Below are positions 1 to 6,140 of a stretch of 12,012 nt of DNA, in pieces. The translations under genes and the position numbers were made by a program. Position 1 is the first letter of the stretch, and each line of letters begins with the position of its first letter. The stretch covers positions 1 through 12,012 of the forward strand of contig JBBRLA010000217.1 in the NCBI GenBank assembly GCA_038231615.1, given 5' to 3'. The notes under the pieces were generated by a model, which had not been told where the DNA came from, made no database searches, and saw only the letters and a program-made list of their open reading frames with translations. This stretch comes from JBBRLA01 sp038231615 (lineage in GTDB: Bacteria > Myxococcota_A > Polyangia > Palsa-1104 > JAEUJZ01).

Positions 1-2
1 AT

Positions 3-920
3 ACCTATCTGGGCCTGCTGATTCCCGGCGCGGTCAGCGTGTTCGGCATTTTCCTGTTCCGCCAATCCATCGTCCGTGTTCCTGACGAACTTTTGCAGGC
101 GGCGCGCATCGACGGCTGTTCGGAGTTTCGCATCTATTGGGACATCGTGATGCCCATTTCGCGCCCGATGATCGGCGCGTTCAGCCTCATCAGTTTTATG
201 GGCACGTGGAACAGTTTTCTGTGGCCGCAAATCATGCTGCACCGCAAGGAGCTGTTCACCCTCCAGGGGCACTCGGAATCGGTGTTGGCAGCGGCGTTCT
301 CGGCCGACGGGCAGAAGGTGGTCACGGCCAGTGATGACAACACGGCGAAGCTGTGGGACGTGAAAAGCGGCAAGGAGCTGTTCACCCTCAAGGGCCACTC
401 CAACTGGGTGGGGGCAGCGGCGTTCTCGGCCGACGGGCAGAAGGTGGTCACGGCCAGCGATGACAACACGGCGAAGCTGTGGGAGGTGAAAAGCGGCAAG
501 GAGCTGTTCACCCTCAGGGGCCACTCCAACAGGGTGAGGGCAGCGGAATTTTCTGCCGATGGTCAGAAGGTGGTCACGGCGAGTAATGATCACACGGCGA
601 AGCTGTGGGACGTGAAAAGCAGCAAGGAGCTGTTCACCCTGAGGGTATATCCTCCCCTGCCACAAAATTCCCCAGGAGGCTACTTCACCTCCTTCTCACC
701 CGACGGCACAAAAATCCTGGCGGGGCTGGGCGGCAACGAAGCATGGGTATATCCCATCACCCCAGCCGCCTTCCTTGGCATCGCCTGCAACCTCCTGCGC
801 GGCCAGCCCGAGATGTGGCAGCCGGAAGACTCCGAGTTCCTGCGAAATTTGCACTACCAGCCCGGACTCCTCCAAGAAGCCCGCCATACCTGTGCCCCCT
901 ACCTTGCCCAATCCCCCTGA
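3..920 (+). CDS. Chimeric ORF: MalG-type ABC permease C-terminal part joined to WD40 repeats (5' partial)
   Basis: The frame is open from the left window edge, so the true start lies outside; GTG 39 is only an internal codon. Codons from 3 to about 245 read as a carbohydrate ABC transporter permease of the MalG family: a hydrophobic helix (LGLLIPGAVSVFGIFLF), the EAA cytoplasmic loop that contacts the ATPase (DELLQAARIDG then IVMPISRPMIG), and the next transmembrane helix ending FLWPQIML. Where MalG proteins continue towards their last helix, the frame enters WD40 repeats (KELFTLQGHS...) from about 246. Three full 42-residue repeats and the start of a fourth follow, then a blade-like segment (FSPDGTKILAG) and a C-terminal tail containing ACNLLRGQPEMW, as seen at the ends of other bacterial WD40 proteins. 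The last permease helix is lost, so transport activity is unlikely. It could be a real fusion, a decayed gene, or a misassembly. Both domain identities are clear; the unity of the gene is not. Confidence 0.75.
   Translation, partial: TYLGLLIPGAVSVFGIFLFRQSIVRVPDELLQAARIDGCSEFRIYWDIVMPISRPMIGAFSLISFMGTWNSFLWPQIMLHRKELFTLQGHSESVLAAAFSADGQKVVTASDDNTAKLWDVKSGKELFTLKGHSNWVGAAAFSADGQKVVTASDDNTAKLWEVKSGKELFTLRGHSNRVRAAEFSADGQKVVTASNDHTAKLWDVKSSKELFTLRVYPPLPQNSPGGYFTSFSPDGTKILAGLGGNEAWVYPITPAAFLGIACNLLRGQPEMWQPEDSEFLRNLHYQPGLLQEARHTCAPYLAQSP
246..623 (+). repeat. Three tandem 126-bp WD40-encoding repeats
   Basis: The units are 246-371, 372-497 and 498-623, each exactly 126 bp (42 codons), with a partial fourth from 624. 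Each begins KELFTL, carries GHS, AAFSADGQKVVTAS and DDNTAKLW in register, and ends KSG or KSS. The first two units are nearly identical at the DNA level; the third differs more (for example AAEFSADG, SNDHTAKLW). The strict period and low divergence point to recent tandem duplication. Confidence 0.9.
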
Positions 921-968
921 TCCCCCAACCGTCGCATCGCGATGGACCGGGCTTGCCGACAGGCCCCC

Positions 969-1017
969 TGTTGCCCCTTCGGGGCCGGGTCTTCGCTCCT
1001 CATCCCGAGGGGCAACA
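969..1017. terminator. Inverted repeat between convergent genes, possible bidirectional terminator
   Basis: TGTTGCCCCT at 969-978 pairs with AGGGGCAACA at 1008-1017, and CGGG at 980-983 pairs with CCCG at 1004-1007 after a one-base bulge, leaving a loop of about 20 nt. It lies between the end of the plus-strand WD40 frame (920) and covers the TGA of the minus-strand Toprim gene (1002-1000). No T-run follows on either strand, so it is not a classic intrinsic terminator. An inner hairpin, GCCCC-TTC-GGGGC, lies at 973-985. Confidence 0.35.
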
Positions 1018-1683
1018 AAGCTCGCTCCGCAGCCTGGCCAGGAAAGGGGCGAATCCCCGCGGGCACGCCCCCGCCAGTTCATCTGGATCTGTCCTCTGTG
1101 CGACCGCGGTGCGCAGGTCCACGCCATCGTTTCGATGCATCTCCGCGGCAAGCCGTTGGAGGAGTTGTTTGGGGCGCTTGTCCAGCTTGCCGCTTGATTC
1201 GTACAAATCCTCAACATCTGAAGGAAGCTTACTCTTGAGGACCGGCACAGGAATGCCCAATTCCGCAGCCAGCGCCGAATGCGCGCCCAGCGTCCATGCC
1301 TCGATCGATTCGACCGCCACGGCGCAGACCGCTGCATGCGGGAATGACAGAAGGGCGAGACCTCGCTCGCGCCCGGCTTGCATCTCGGCGAGTCGGCCCC
1401 GATCCCGGTCCTGGTCCGCGACGCAGATTGTCCCGTCCAGACCGAATTTACGTCCACTGATCAAAATGGCCGCGGCTACCTTGGCGGCAAAACCGCTTTT
1501 TCTCGCGTCTGGATGAAATCGGGCAAGCTGGGTCCACCGAAGCGCCGATGAGTCCTTGTCTATCGTCGGTACCGCCCGGCAGGCCAACGTACCTACCACG
1601 CCGGCAGCAGGATTCTGTGTCTCGATCGGAGCCACCTGAGGGCCGATGTCGTGGGGTCCTTCGCCAACGAATAGGAGCTTCAT
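1000..1683 (-). CDS. Toprim-like (DUF4276-type) protein, third gene of ATPase operon
   Basis: The product is 227 residues. The start chosen is ATG 1683-1681, because MKLLFVGEG is the expected first strand of the fold, its ATGA overlaps the ATPase stop, and GGGGAG lies a few bases upstream. Toprim-like features are VGEGPHD near residues 6-12 (acidic E8), VADQDRD at 88-94 (D90, D92, D94) and ESIEAW at 125-130, a motif I associate with DUF4276/RloB-like proteins. In related two-gene modules (OLD/Gabija-like, PARIS) a Toprim domain acts as a metal-dependent nuclease controlled by the partner ATPase; that role here is inference. Residues about 31-54 are encoded by the 72-bp segment repeated upstream of the operon. 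The family is assigned from motifs only, and closeness to the PARIS effector AriB (DUF4435) is not established. Two earlier in-frame starts exist inside the ATPase gene but add no recognisable sequence. Confidence 0.72.
   Translation of the reverse strand: MKLLFVGEGPHDIGPQVAPIETQNPAAGVVGTLACRAVPTIDKDSSALRWTQLARFHPDARKSGFAAKVAAAILISGRKFGLDGTICVADQDRDRGRLAEMQAGRERGLALLSFPHAAVCAVAVESIEAWTLGAHSALAAELGIPVPVLKSKLPSDVEDLYESSGKLDKRPKQLLQRLAAEMHRNDGVDLRTAVAQRTDPDELAGACPRGFAPFLARLRSELCCPSG
1522..1593. repeat. 72-bp direct repeat, copy 1 (inside Toprim gene)
   Basis: This segment matches 3051-3122 in the same orientation at 69 of 72 positions. Positions 1533-1589 (57 bp) are identical to 3062-3118; mismatches are at 1529, 1532 and 1590. 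The block contains the palindrome CGGTACCG. This copy is coding, for residues about 31-54 of the Toprim-like protein. Confidence 0.95.
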
Positions 1684-2807
1684 CCCCGTTCTCCCCGAAG
1701 CAGGGCATCCTCCCCCAAAAGATACCACAGTTCGCCGATGGCGAACTCTTGTAGAAGAGGTGGCAAATTGGGGACTTCGGCCAGGGGCGTGACACGGGTC
1801 GCCCCCTCAGCGTCACGGGTCACCACGCGGACCTCGTCAGGCTGGCAGTAGTTCAGCAGCAGCGGGCTGTGCGTCGTCATGATGATCTGCCGCTTGTGCG
1901 GACCGACTTCACCCGTGGTCATCTTGCGAAGCAGGTCGATGATCATCTTCAGGCGAGAGGGGTGCAGGCCGTTTTCCGGCTCCTCGATGAGAATGATCTC
2001 CGCGGTGTTGCTGTACGCCAGGGCCAGGTATGCCGTGAGCAGCAACGCGCCGTCGGAGACCTGCTCGGCCGAGATGGTGATCGGCGGTCGCTCGTTGCCA
2101 GCCAGCACGAAGCGCAGGGCCTTCAGTGGCTCAGACGGGTGCTTGGCGGTTTTCTTGCTCACGATAGTCGGGACCGAAATGCCGCGCAGGGTGGGGATGG
2201 TCTGATAAAGCGTGCGCTCCAGTTCGTGCAGTGCGGCGCGATCGGGGCCGGTGATCATCGCCTCCAGCACCGCGGCCAGGTTGGCCCCATCCTCTTCCAG
2301 CACCGGCTCGGGGGCCGGTGGAGATTTCCGCCGCAGACGATCGGGTTGGAAGCGATAAGGATGTGCGGTCACGATCTTATCGACGGCAACATCGAATTCT
2401 TCGGCCAGCTTGAAGGGGATGCCCTTCACTTCATCCTGGTTGTCGAAGCTGGCCAGGAACCCCGAGGAAACAAATTCGTTCAGGGCCGCCGTCATCCTGG
2501 CGACGAAATCCGCCGGATTGTCCGTCCCGAGGACCGTCATTCTGAATGTCTGGCCCGTAGTGCCTTCTTCCACGAGCCACCGAATGTCCCGCTGCGGGTC
2601 CCTCCTGAATACCTTCTCGTTATAGGAATCGTCAGCCCCAGGCAGCGCGATCTGGGCACTCCCAAGAATCATGCTGAGTTCATCAATCGCCTGCAGGATG
2701 CTGGATTTGCCGCTGTCATTGGGGCCAATCAGCACCGTCAGCGGCGCCAGATCAACCCGGACATCGCGGAGGCACTTGAAATTCTGCACATGGAGCCGGC
2801 TGATCAT
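1680..2807 (-). CDS. OLD/AAA_21-type ABC-class ATPase
   Basis: The product is 375 residues from ATG 2807-2805. This start is chosen because MISRLHVQNFKCLRD is the typical first strand of the family (a loop of the F-K-x-L-R-D type) and because its ATGA overlaps the stop of the upstream antitoxin-like gene. An earlier in-frame start at 2837 would add ten residues. Motifs in order: Walker A GPNDSGKS at 28-35; signature-like EQVSDGALLL at 248-257; Walker B ILIEEPENGLHP at 272-283 with catalytic glutamate; switch histidine in IIMTTHSP at 308-315; C-terminal FAIGELWYLLGED typical of this group. It has no Toprim domain of its own; that function sits in the next gene. By analogy with OLD, PARIS AriA and Septu PtuA, it probably forms an ATP-binding scaffold or sensor that controls the Toprim partner. 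The ATPase call is firm; the defence role is inferred from the pairing. Confidence 0.9.
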   Translation of the reverse strand: MISRLHVQNFKCLRDVRVDLAPLTVLIGPNDSGKSSILQAIDELSMILGSAQIALPGADDSYNEKVFRRDPQRDIRWLVEEGTTGQTFRMTVLGTDNPADFVARMTAALNEFVSSGFLASFDNQDEVKGIPFKLAEEFDVAVDKIVTAHPYRFQPDRLRRKSPPAPEPVLEEDGANLAAVLEAMITGPDRAALHELERTLYQTIPTLRGISVPTIVSKKTAKHPSEPLKALRFVLAGNERPPITISAEQVSDGALLLTAYLALAYSNTAEIILIEEPENGLHPSRLKMIIDLLRKMTTGEVGPHKRQIIMTTHSPLLLNYCQPDEVRVVTRDAEGATRVTPLAEVPNLPPLLQEFAIGELWYLLGEDALLRGERG

Positions 2808-3019
2808 CGACTTTTCGTTATTCTGAGTTCGGACCATGGGATGACCGCCGATGGATCGTCTGCGTGATCCATCAAACGACGGTCCAACTCCGCCGCCTCT
2901 TCTACCGAAAGAGCTGGCTCATAGCCATCCTGGATCAGACTGTCCCACAGTGCCTGCACAAAAACCACGCGCTCTTCCAGCGGCAGTGCCTTGGCTTTTT
3001 CTAGCAGGGACAGGTCCAT
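2804..3019 (-). CDS. Addiction-module antitoxin-like protein (PF09720-like)
   Basis: The product is 71 residues from ATG 3019-3017. It reads MDLSLLEKAKALPLEER, then LVQALWDSL-like FVQALWDSL, then SVEEAAELDRRL and a C-terminal IPWSELR. This order (leucine-rich start, LP-x-ER, LWDSL, ELDRRL, IPW) is that of the putative addiction-module component family, small unstable antitoxins usually paired with a RelE/ParE toxin. No RelE/ParE-like gene is next to it; instead its TGA overlaps the ATPase start by 4 bp. An upstream in-frame TTG (3055) would add a tail foreign to the family and is rejected. No clear Shine-Dalgarno sequence precedes the ATG. A 13-bp palindrome ends two bases upstream of the start. 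Plausibly it represses its own operon or restrains the ATPase/Toprim pair; that is inference. Confidence 0.8.
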   Translation of the reverse strand: MDLSLLEKAKALPLEERVVFVQALWDSLIQDGYEPALSVEEAAELDRRLMDHADDPSAVIPWSELRITKSR

Positions 3020-3020
3020 T

Positions 3021-3033
3021 ATAGACAGTCTAT
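3021..3033. promoter_or_regulatory. 13-bp perfect palindrome at operon start, candidate operator
   Basis: ATAGAC-A-GTCTAT is a perfect inverted repeat with a single central base, one base upstream of the antitoxin-like start codon. On the minus strand TATAAT reads at 3023-3018 and overlaps the palindrome and the ATG. No convincing -35 is visible at 17 bp. The half-site with two more bases, GTCTATCG (3029-3036), recurs at 3087-3094 inside direct-repeat copy 2. The position suits autorepression of a toxin-antitoxin-like operon. If TATAAT were the true -10, transcripts would start beyond this ATG, so it is probably not the operon's working -10. Confidence 0.4.
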
Positions 3034-3050
3034 CGCGAAGAAGTGGGGGC

Positions 3051-3122
3051 GGCAAGCCGGCTCCACCGAAGCGCCGATGAGTCCTTGTCTATCGTCGGTA
3101 CCGCCCGGCAGGCCAACGCACC
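3051..3122. repeat. 72-bp direct repeat, copy 2 (intergenic)
   Basis: This is the second copy of the segment at 1522-1593, 1,529 bp away and in the same orientation. Read on the minus strand in the Toprim frame it still gives LACRAVPTIDKDSSALRW, then diverges and hits a stop (TAG, complement of about 3031-3033). It has no start codon and is not a gene; it may be the relic of a second Toprim gene or of a short local duplication. Confidence 0.95.
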
Positions 3123-3311
3123 ATCCAGAGGGTACGCGAATTGGGACGCCTGCTCAACGGGCGCGGTGCCAGTGCGCTACCTCCAGGCGTTGTGCATGCG
3201 GCTGGCCCTCCTCGAAGCCGCCGCCACACCCCGCCTGGCCCCGGCTGCGGCCGGATGGTAGACTTCCGCCCATGAACGCTCTCGCTGTGAAAACCCCCGG
3301 ACCAAGACCCT
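3123..3311. other. Intergenic remainder between divergent operons
   Basis: This stretch lies between repeat copy 2 and the Uma2 frame. No convincing complete gene is present. Plus-strand readings give fragments with helix-like composition (RVRELGRLLNGRG in one frame, RYLQALCMRLALLEAAA in another, closed by TAG at 3259-3261), which could be a frameshifted relic or chance in high-GC DNA. ATG 3272 opens a 16-codon frame discussed under the Uma2 gene. No clear promoter was found. Confidence 0.4.
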
Positions 3312-3842
3312 GTGGTTTCTGAAGACACGACCACCCTTGAAGTCATCGGGGGTCAGGAATTCCTGGCCGCCCGCCCCGCGCAGCCTCATACGCATACGGC
3401 CAGCCAGCTCCACACCGAAGTGAACTACCGGTTCGGCGGGTTCAAAGGCGGCGACCGAGGCCCGGGAGGATGGTTCATCTATCACGAGCCCGAGTTGAAA
3501 CTCGGGACCGACACGGTTTCACCGGACATCGCCGGCTGGCGCCGAGAGCGCCTTGGCAAGGTCACCAGGGACGCCGCCTTCCGCCTGTCCCCCGACTGGG
3601 TTTGCGAAGTTCTCTCGTCCAGTACGCGCGTTTTTGACCGAGAAACCAAGATGCCTTTTTATGCTCAGCAGCGGGTCGGGCACCTGTGGATGGTCGACCC
3701 GATCGATGAACTCTTGGAAGTCTACGCCCTCGGGCGCAGGGGCTGGGAATCCGTCGGGACCTACGCGGGCAACAAGACGGTACACGCAGAACCCTTCCAG
3801 GCAGTTGCGTTGGACCTGTCCCTGATCTGGCCGCCTTTCTAG
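3312..3842 (+). CDS. Uma2 family putative restriction endonuclease (PD-(D/E)XK fold)
   Basis: The product is 176 residues if GTG 3312 is used. The Uma2 (DUF820, PF05685) pattern is clear: HEPELKLG at 58-65, SPDIAGWRRERLGK at 70-83 (D72), PDWVCEVLSSST at 94-105 (E99), then KMPFYAQQRVGHLWMVDP at 113-130 (K113), and LEVYAL. D72, E99 and K113 fit the PD-(D/E)XK active site. These proteins are abundant in Planctomycetota and Cyanobacteria and their biological role is poorly known. The N-terminus is doubtful: GTG 3312 has no Shine-Dalgarno sequence, a stop sits in frame at 3288-3290, and ATG 3272 begins MNALAVKTPGPRP, a Uma2-like opening, in another frame that closes at TGA 3320-3322. One indel between about 3290 and 3312 would join them. 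The domain itself appears intact. It diverges from the minus-strand ATPase operon; whether the two are linked is unknown. Confidence 0.88.
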   Translation: MVSEDTTTLEVIGGQEFLAARPAQPHTHTASQLHTEVNYRFGGFKGGDRGPGGWFIYHEPELKLGTDTVSPDIAGWRRERLGKVTRDAAFRLSPDWVCEVLSSSTRVFDRETKMPFYAQQRVGHLWMVDPIDELLEVYALGRRGWESVGTYAGNKTVHAEPFQAVALDLSLIWPPF

Positions 3843-3896
3843 AACAATCGGGCCCGCGCCACCTCCTCGGCCCTATCGCCCCGAAGGCCCCGAATC

Positions 3897-3930
3897 GGGC
3901 TTGCCGGTAAAGCCCCTTCATTTCTTCTTC
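3897..3930 (+). terminator. Weak intrinsic-terminator-like hairpin after the Uma2 gene
   Basis: GGGCTT (3897-3902) and AAGCCC (3910-3915) form a 6-bp stem with a 7-nt loop, followed by the T-rich stretch CTTCATTTCTTCTTC. It lies 54 bp after the Uma2 stop, on the right strand to end that transcript. The stem is short and the T-run interrupted. The remaining intergenic DNA to 4070 shows nothing else clear. Confidence 0.35.
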
Positions 3931-4070
3931 GGTATTTGATGCTCTTACCCACCATCTTGTTGCACCGAGATGCGACCATGCCGTAGGCCCACCGGTCGTT
4001 CAAGGACCGCTGCCATCCAGCATCTTTCCTTGCGACGGCGGCCTTCGCGAACTAGGCTCATGGGTTCCCC

Positions 4071-6140
4071 ATGCAGCGCCACGCACATCTCTTTCACCTG
4101 GAGCTGGAACGGGTCCGTCTGCGGGCCCTTCTGGCCGTCGAGAGGCTGGGGACAGGCCCGGACCCCCAGGTGGTGGCACGGGCCGGCGCGGAGATCGCCC
4201 GCCTCGACGCGCTGCTGACGGAGGAACGCCCGCTGGGCCGCGCCGCCGATCTGTGCCGCCGCCTGGGCCTCGACGAGGACGACCTGGACCTTTTGTGGAC
4301 CACGGTGGCCGTGGCCGCCGATCCCCGTGTACTGCCCCACGCCCAGGTACTGGGCGGCACCGAGGCCCGCCGCGGCCTCTCGCTGGCCCTTTACACCCTC
4401 ATCGCCGACCTGGGCGGCGAGCGCGCCCGCACCCTGTGCCGTCGGCTGCTCGGCCCCCACCCGCTCCTGCGCGACCACATCCTGCTGTGGCCCGCCGAGG
4501 CCCAGGCCCAGGCGGCCCGGCCGCTTTACGCCCCGGCCCGCACCATCGCCTGGCTGGCCGGCTCCGACGAGCCCGACGAGGCACTCCTGGGCGCGGGGCG
4601 ACTGGTCGAGGCGCCGCATCCGGTCGAGCTGGACCCGCGGCAACGGTTGGCGGCGGCACTTCTGCCCGGGGTGCTCTCGGCGCAGCCCCCGGCCCTGTTG
4701 ATCCTCGAAGGCCCCCAGGGCACCGGGCGGCACACCGCCATCGCCACGGCGGCGGCCCCGCTGGGTCGCGCAGTGATGTCGCTGGACTTGCGCCGGCTGC
4801 CTCGGGGGCGCGCCCCACTGGAGGCGGCCCTTGCTGCCCTGCGCCGGGAGTGCCGCCTGCGCGACGCCATCCCGGTGGTCGCCGACATCGACGAACTTTC
4901 CCCCATCGGCGACGCTGACAGGGACGCGGCGGCCAACCTGCGGACGCTCGGGCGGGCCATCGACGAGATGCCCGGACCCTTCGTAATCACCGCCTCCCAA
5001 ACGAGCCCGGAGATCCCGGTCACCCGCCCTTTTTGCCGGGTGCGCTGGAACGTGCCCGATCCCACCACCCGGCGGGCCCTGTGGGCACGGGCGCTAGGGG
5101 AAAAAATGCCCGCGGGCGAGAAGCCCGGACCCGATGCAAGCGCCGATGCTGCCGCGACGGCCGACCTGCAAGGGCTGGCCATGCGCTACCCGCTCGGCGC
5201 GGGGGGTGTACGGCGGGCGGTGGGCTCCGCGCGTCTGTGCGCCGGGACCGCGCCGCTGTCCACGGCCCACCTGGTCGAGGGGGTGCGGACGCACATCGCC
5301 GAACGCCTGGGGGAGCTGGCGCAAAGGCAGGAGGTGCGACAGACCTGGGACGATCTGGTCCTGGCCCCCGACATTCTCGATCAGGTGAAGGCGCTGACCG
5401 CCCGGGTGCGCCACGCCCACCTGGTGCTGGAACAATGGGGGTTTGCCTCCAAGCTGCCCAAGGGCAGCGGGATGGCCGCCCTTTTCAGCGGGCCCCCGGG
5501 GACGGGGAAGACCATGGTCGCGGGGCTCATCGCCAGGGAGCTGGACCTGGAACTGTATCAGGTGGACCTGTCGAAGATCGTCAGCAAGTGGGTCGGCGAG
5601 ACGGAGAAGCAACTGGCGCGGGTCTTCGAGGCGGCGGAGGCCGGGCACGCGCTCTTGCTCTTCGACGAGGCGGACGCGCTCTTCGCCAGGCGGACGGAGG
5701 TCAAGTCGGCGGTCGACCGCTACGCCAACCTGGAGGTGAACTACCTTTTGCAGCGCATCGAGAGCTTTGGCGGGGTCACCATCCTGACCACCAACCTGGA
5801 GGCCAGCATCGACCCGGCGCTGCGACGGCGGCTGGCGGGGCACGTGGTGTTCTGGCCGCCGGATCCGGAAGAACGCGAGCGCCTGTGGCTGCGCATGCTG
5901 AGCGCCGATGCACCCATCGGGGGAAAAATCGACGCGGAGGCGCTGTCCAGCGCGTTCCCGGAAATGACCGGGGCGAACATCCGCAACGCGGTGCTGGCGG
6001 CGGCGTTCCTGGCGGCGGCGGAGGGGTCGGCGATCACCCAGGCGCACATGACGCGGGCGGCGCGGGGGGAATACGCTTCGATGGGGCGCGTCCTCGGGGC
6101 CGGGCAGCGGGGGCAACTTTCCGGCGGCGGGACCCGATAA
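4071..6140 (+). CDS. Tandem-AAA ATPase resembling eCIS (Afp15/Pvc15-type) ATPases
   Basis: The product is 689 residues. An in-frame TAG at 4053-4055 limits the start, and ATG 4071 is the first good codon after it, though no strong Shine-Dalgarno sequence is seen. Residues 1-200 form a helical N-domain (LGLDEDDLDLLWTTVAVAADPR, then GLSLALYTLIADL). Residues about 205-345 form a degenerate AAA module: EGPQGTGRHT at 213-222 has R220 in place of the Walker A lysine, and VVADIDEL at 269-276 stands for Walker B. The second AAA module is complete: Walker A SGPPGTGKT at 473-481, pore-loop-like KWVGE at 506-510, Walker B LLLFDEADALF at 528-538, sensor 1 TTN at 573-575, arginine finger RRR at 585-587, sensor 2 TGANIRN at 633-639. 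This layout, with a helical N-domain and dead first AAA, is what I know from the AAA+ ATPase of extracellular contractile injection systems. The AAA+ call is firm; the injection-system link is an inference, as no sheath, tube or baseplate gene is visible. Confidence 0.85.
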   Translation: MQRHAHLFHLELERVRLRALLAVERLGTGPDPQVVARAGAEIARLDALLTEERPLGRAADLCRRLGLDEDDLDLLWTTVAVAADPRVLPHAQVLGGTEARRGLSLALYTLIADLGGERARTLCRRLLGPHPLLRDHILLWPAEAQAQAARPLYAPARTIAWLAGSDEPDEALLGAGRLVEAPHPVELDPRQRLAAALLPGVLSAQPPALLILEGPQGTGRHTAIATAAAPLGRAVMSLDLRRLPRGRAPLEAALAALRRECRLRDAIPVVADIDELSPIGDADRDAAANLRTLGRAIDEMPGPFVITASQTSPEIPVTRPFCRVRWNVPDPTTRRALWARALGEKMPAGEKPGPDASADAAATADLQGLAMRYPLGAGGVRRAVGSARLCAGTAPLSTAHLVEGVRTHIAERLGELAQRQEVRQTWDDLVLAPDILDQVKALTARVRHAHLVLEQWGFASKLPKGSGMAALFSGPPGTGKTMVAGLIARELDLELYQVDLSKIVSKWVGETEKQLARVFEAAEAGHALLLFDEADALFARRTEVKSAVDRYANLEVNYLLQRIESFGGVTILTTNLEASIDPALRRRLAGHVVFWPPDPEERERLWLRMLSADAPIGGKIDAEALSSAFPEMTGANIRNAVLAAAFLAAAEGSAITQAHMTRAARGEYASMGRVLGAGQRGQLSGGGTR

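Noticed and set aside
605..1516. Long plus-strand frame of about 300 codons over the WD40 end and the Toprim gene
   Set aside because: Pro/Arg/Ser-rich with no recognisable motif; it is the shadow of the Toprim gene and WD40 frame, both of which show family motifs.
1869..2867. 332-codon plus-strand frame opposite the ATPase
   Set aside because: Antisense shadow of the ATPase, whose Walker A, Walker B and switch motifs are clear on the minus strand.
1000..3019. Calling the operon a PARIS system outright
   Set aside because: PARIS AriB carries a DUF4435-type Toprim, whereas the motifs here (ESIEAW, VADQDRD) look like DUF4276, and PARIS has no PF09720 gene; only the general ATPase + Toprim logic is shared.
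2804..3019. A classical RelE/ParE toxin-antitoxin pair
   Set aside because: No RelE/ParE-like reading frame was found on either side of the small gene.
3051..3122. CRISPR-like or insertion-sequence end
   Set aside because: Only two copies of the repeat are present, 1.5 kb apart and with no spacers, terminal inverted repeats or transposase.
3840..3955. 38-codon minus-strand frame starting MVGKSIKYRRR
   Set aside because: No ribosome-binding site, overlaps the Uma2 stop, second half is the Uma2 flank in antisense; not supported as a gene.
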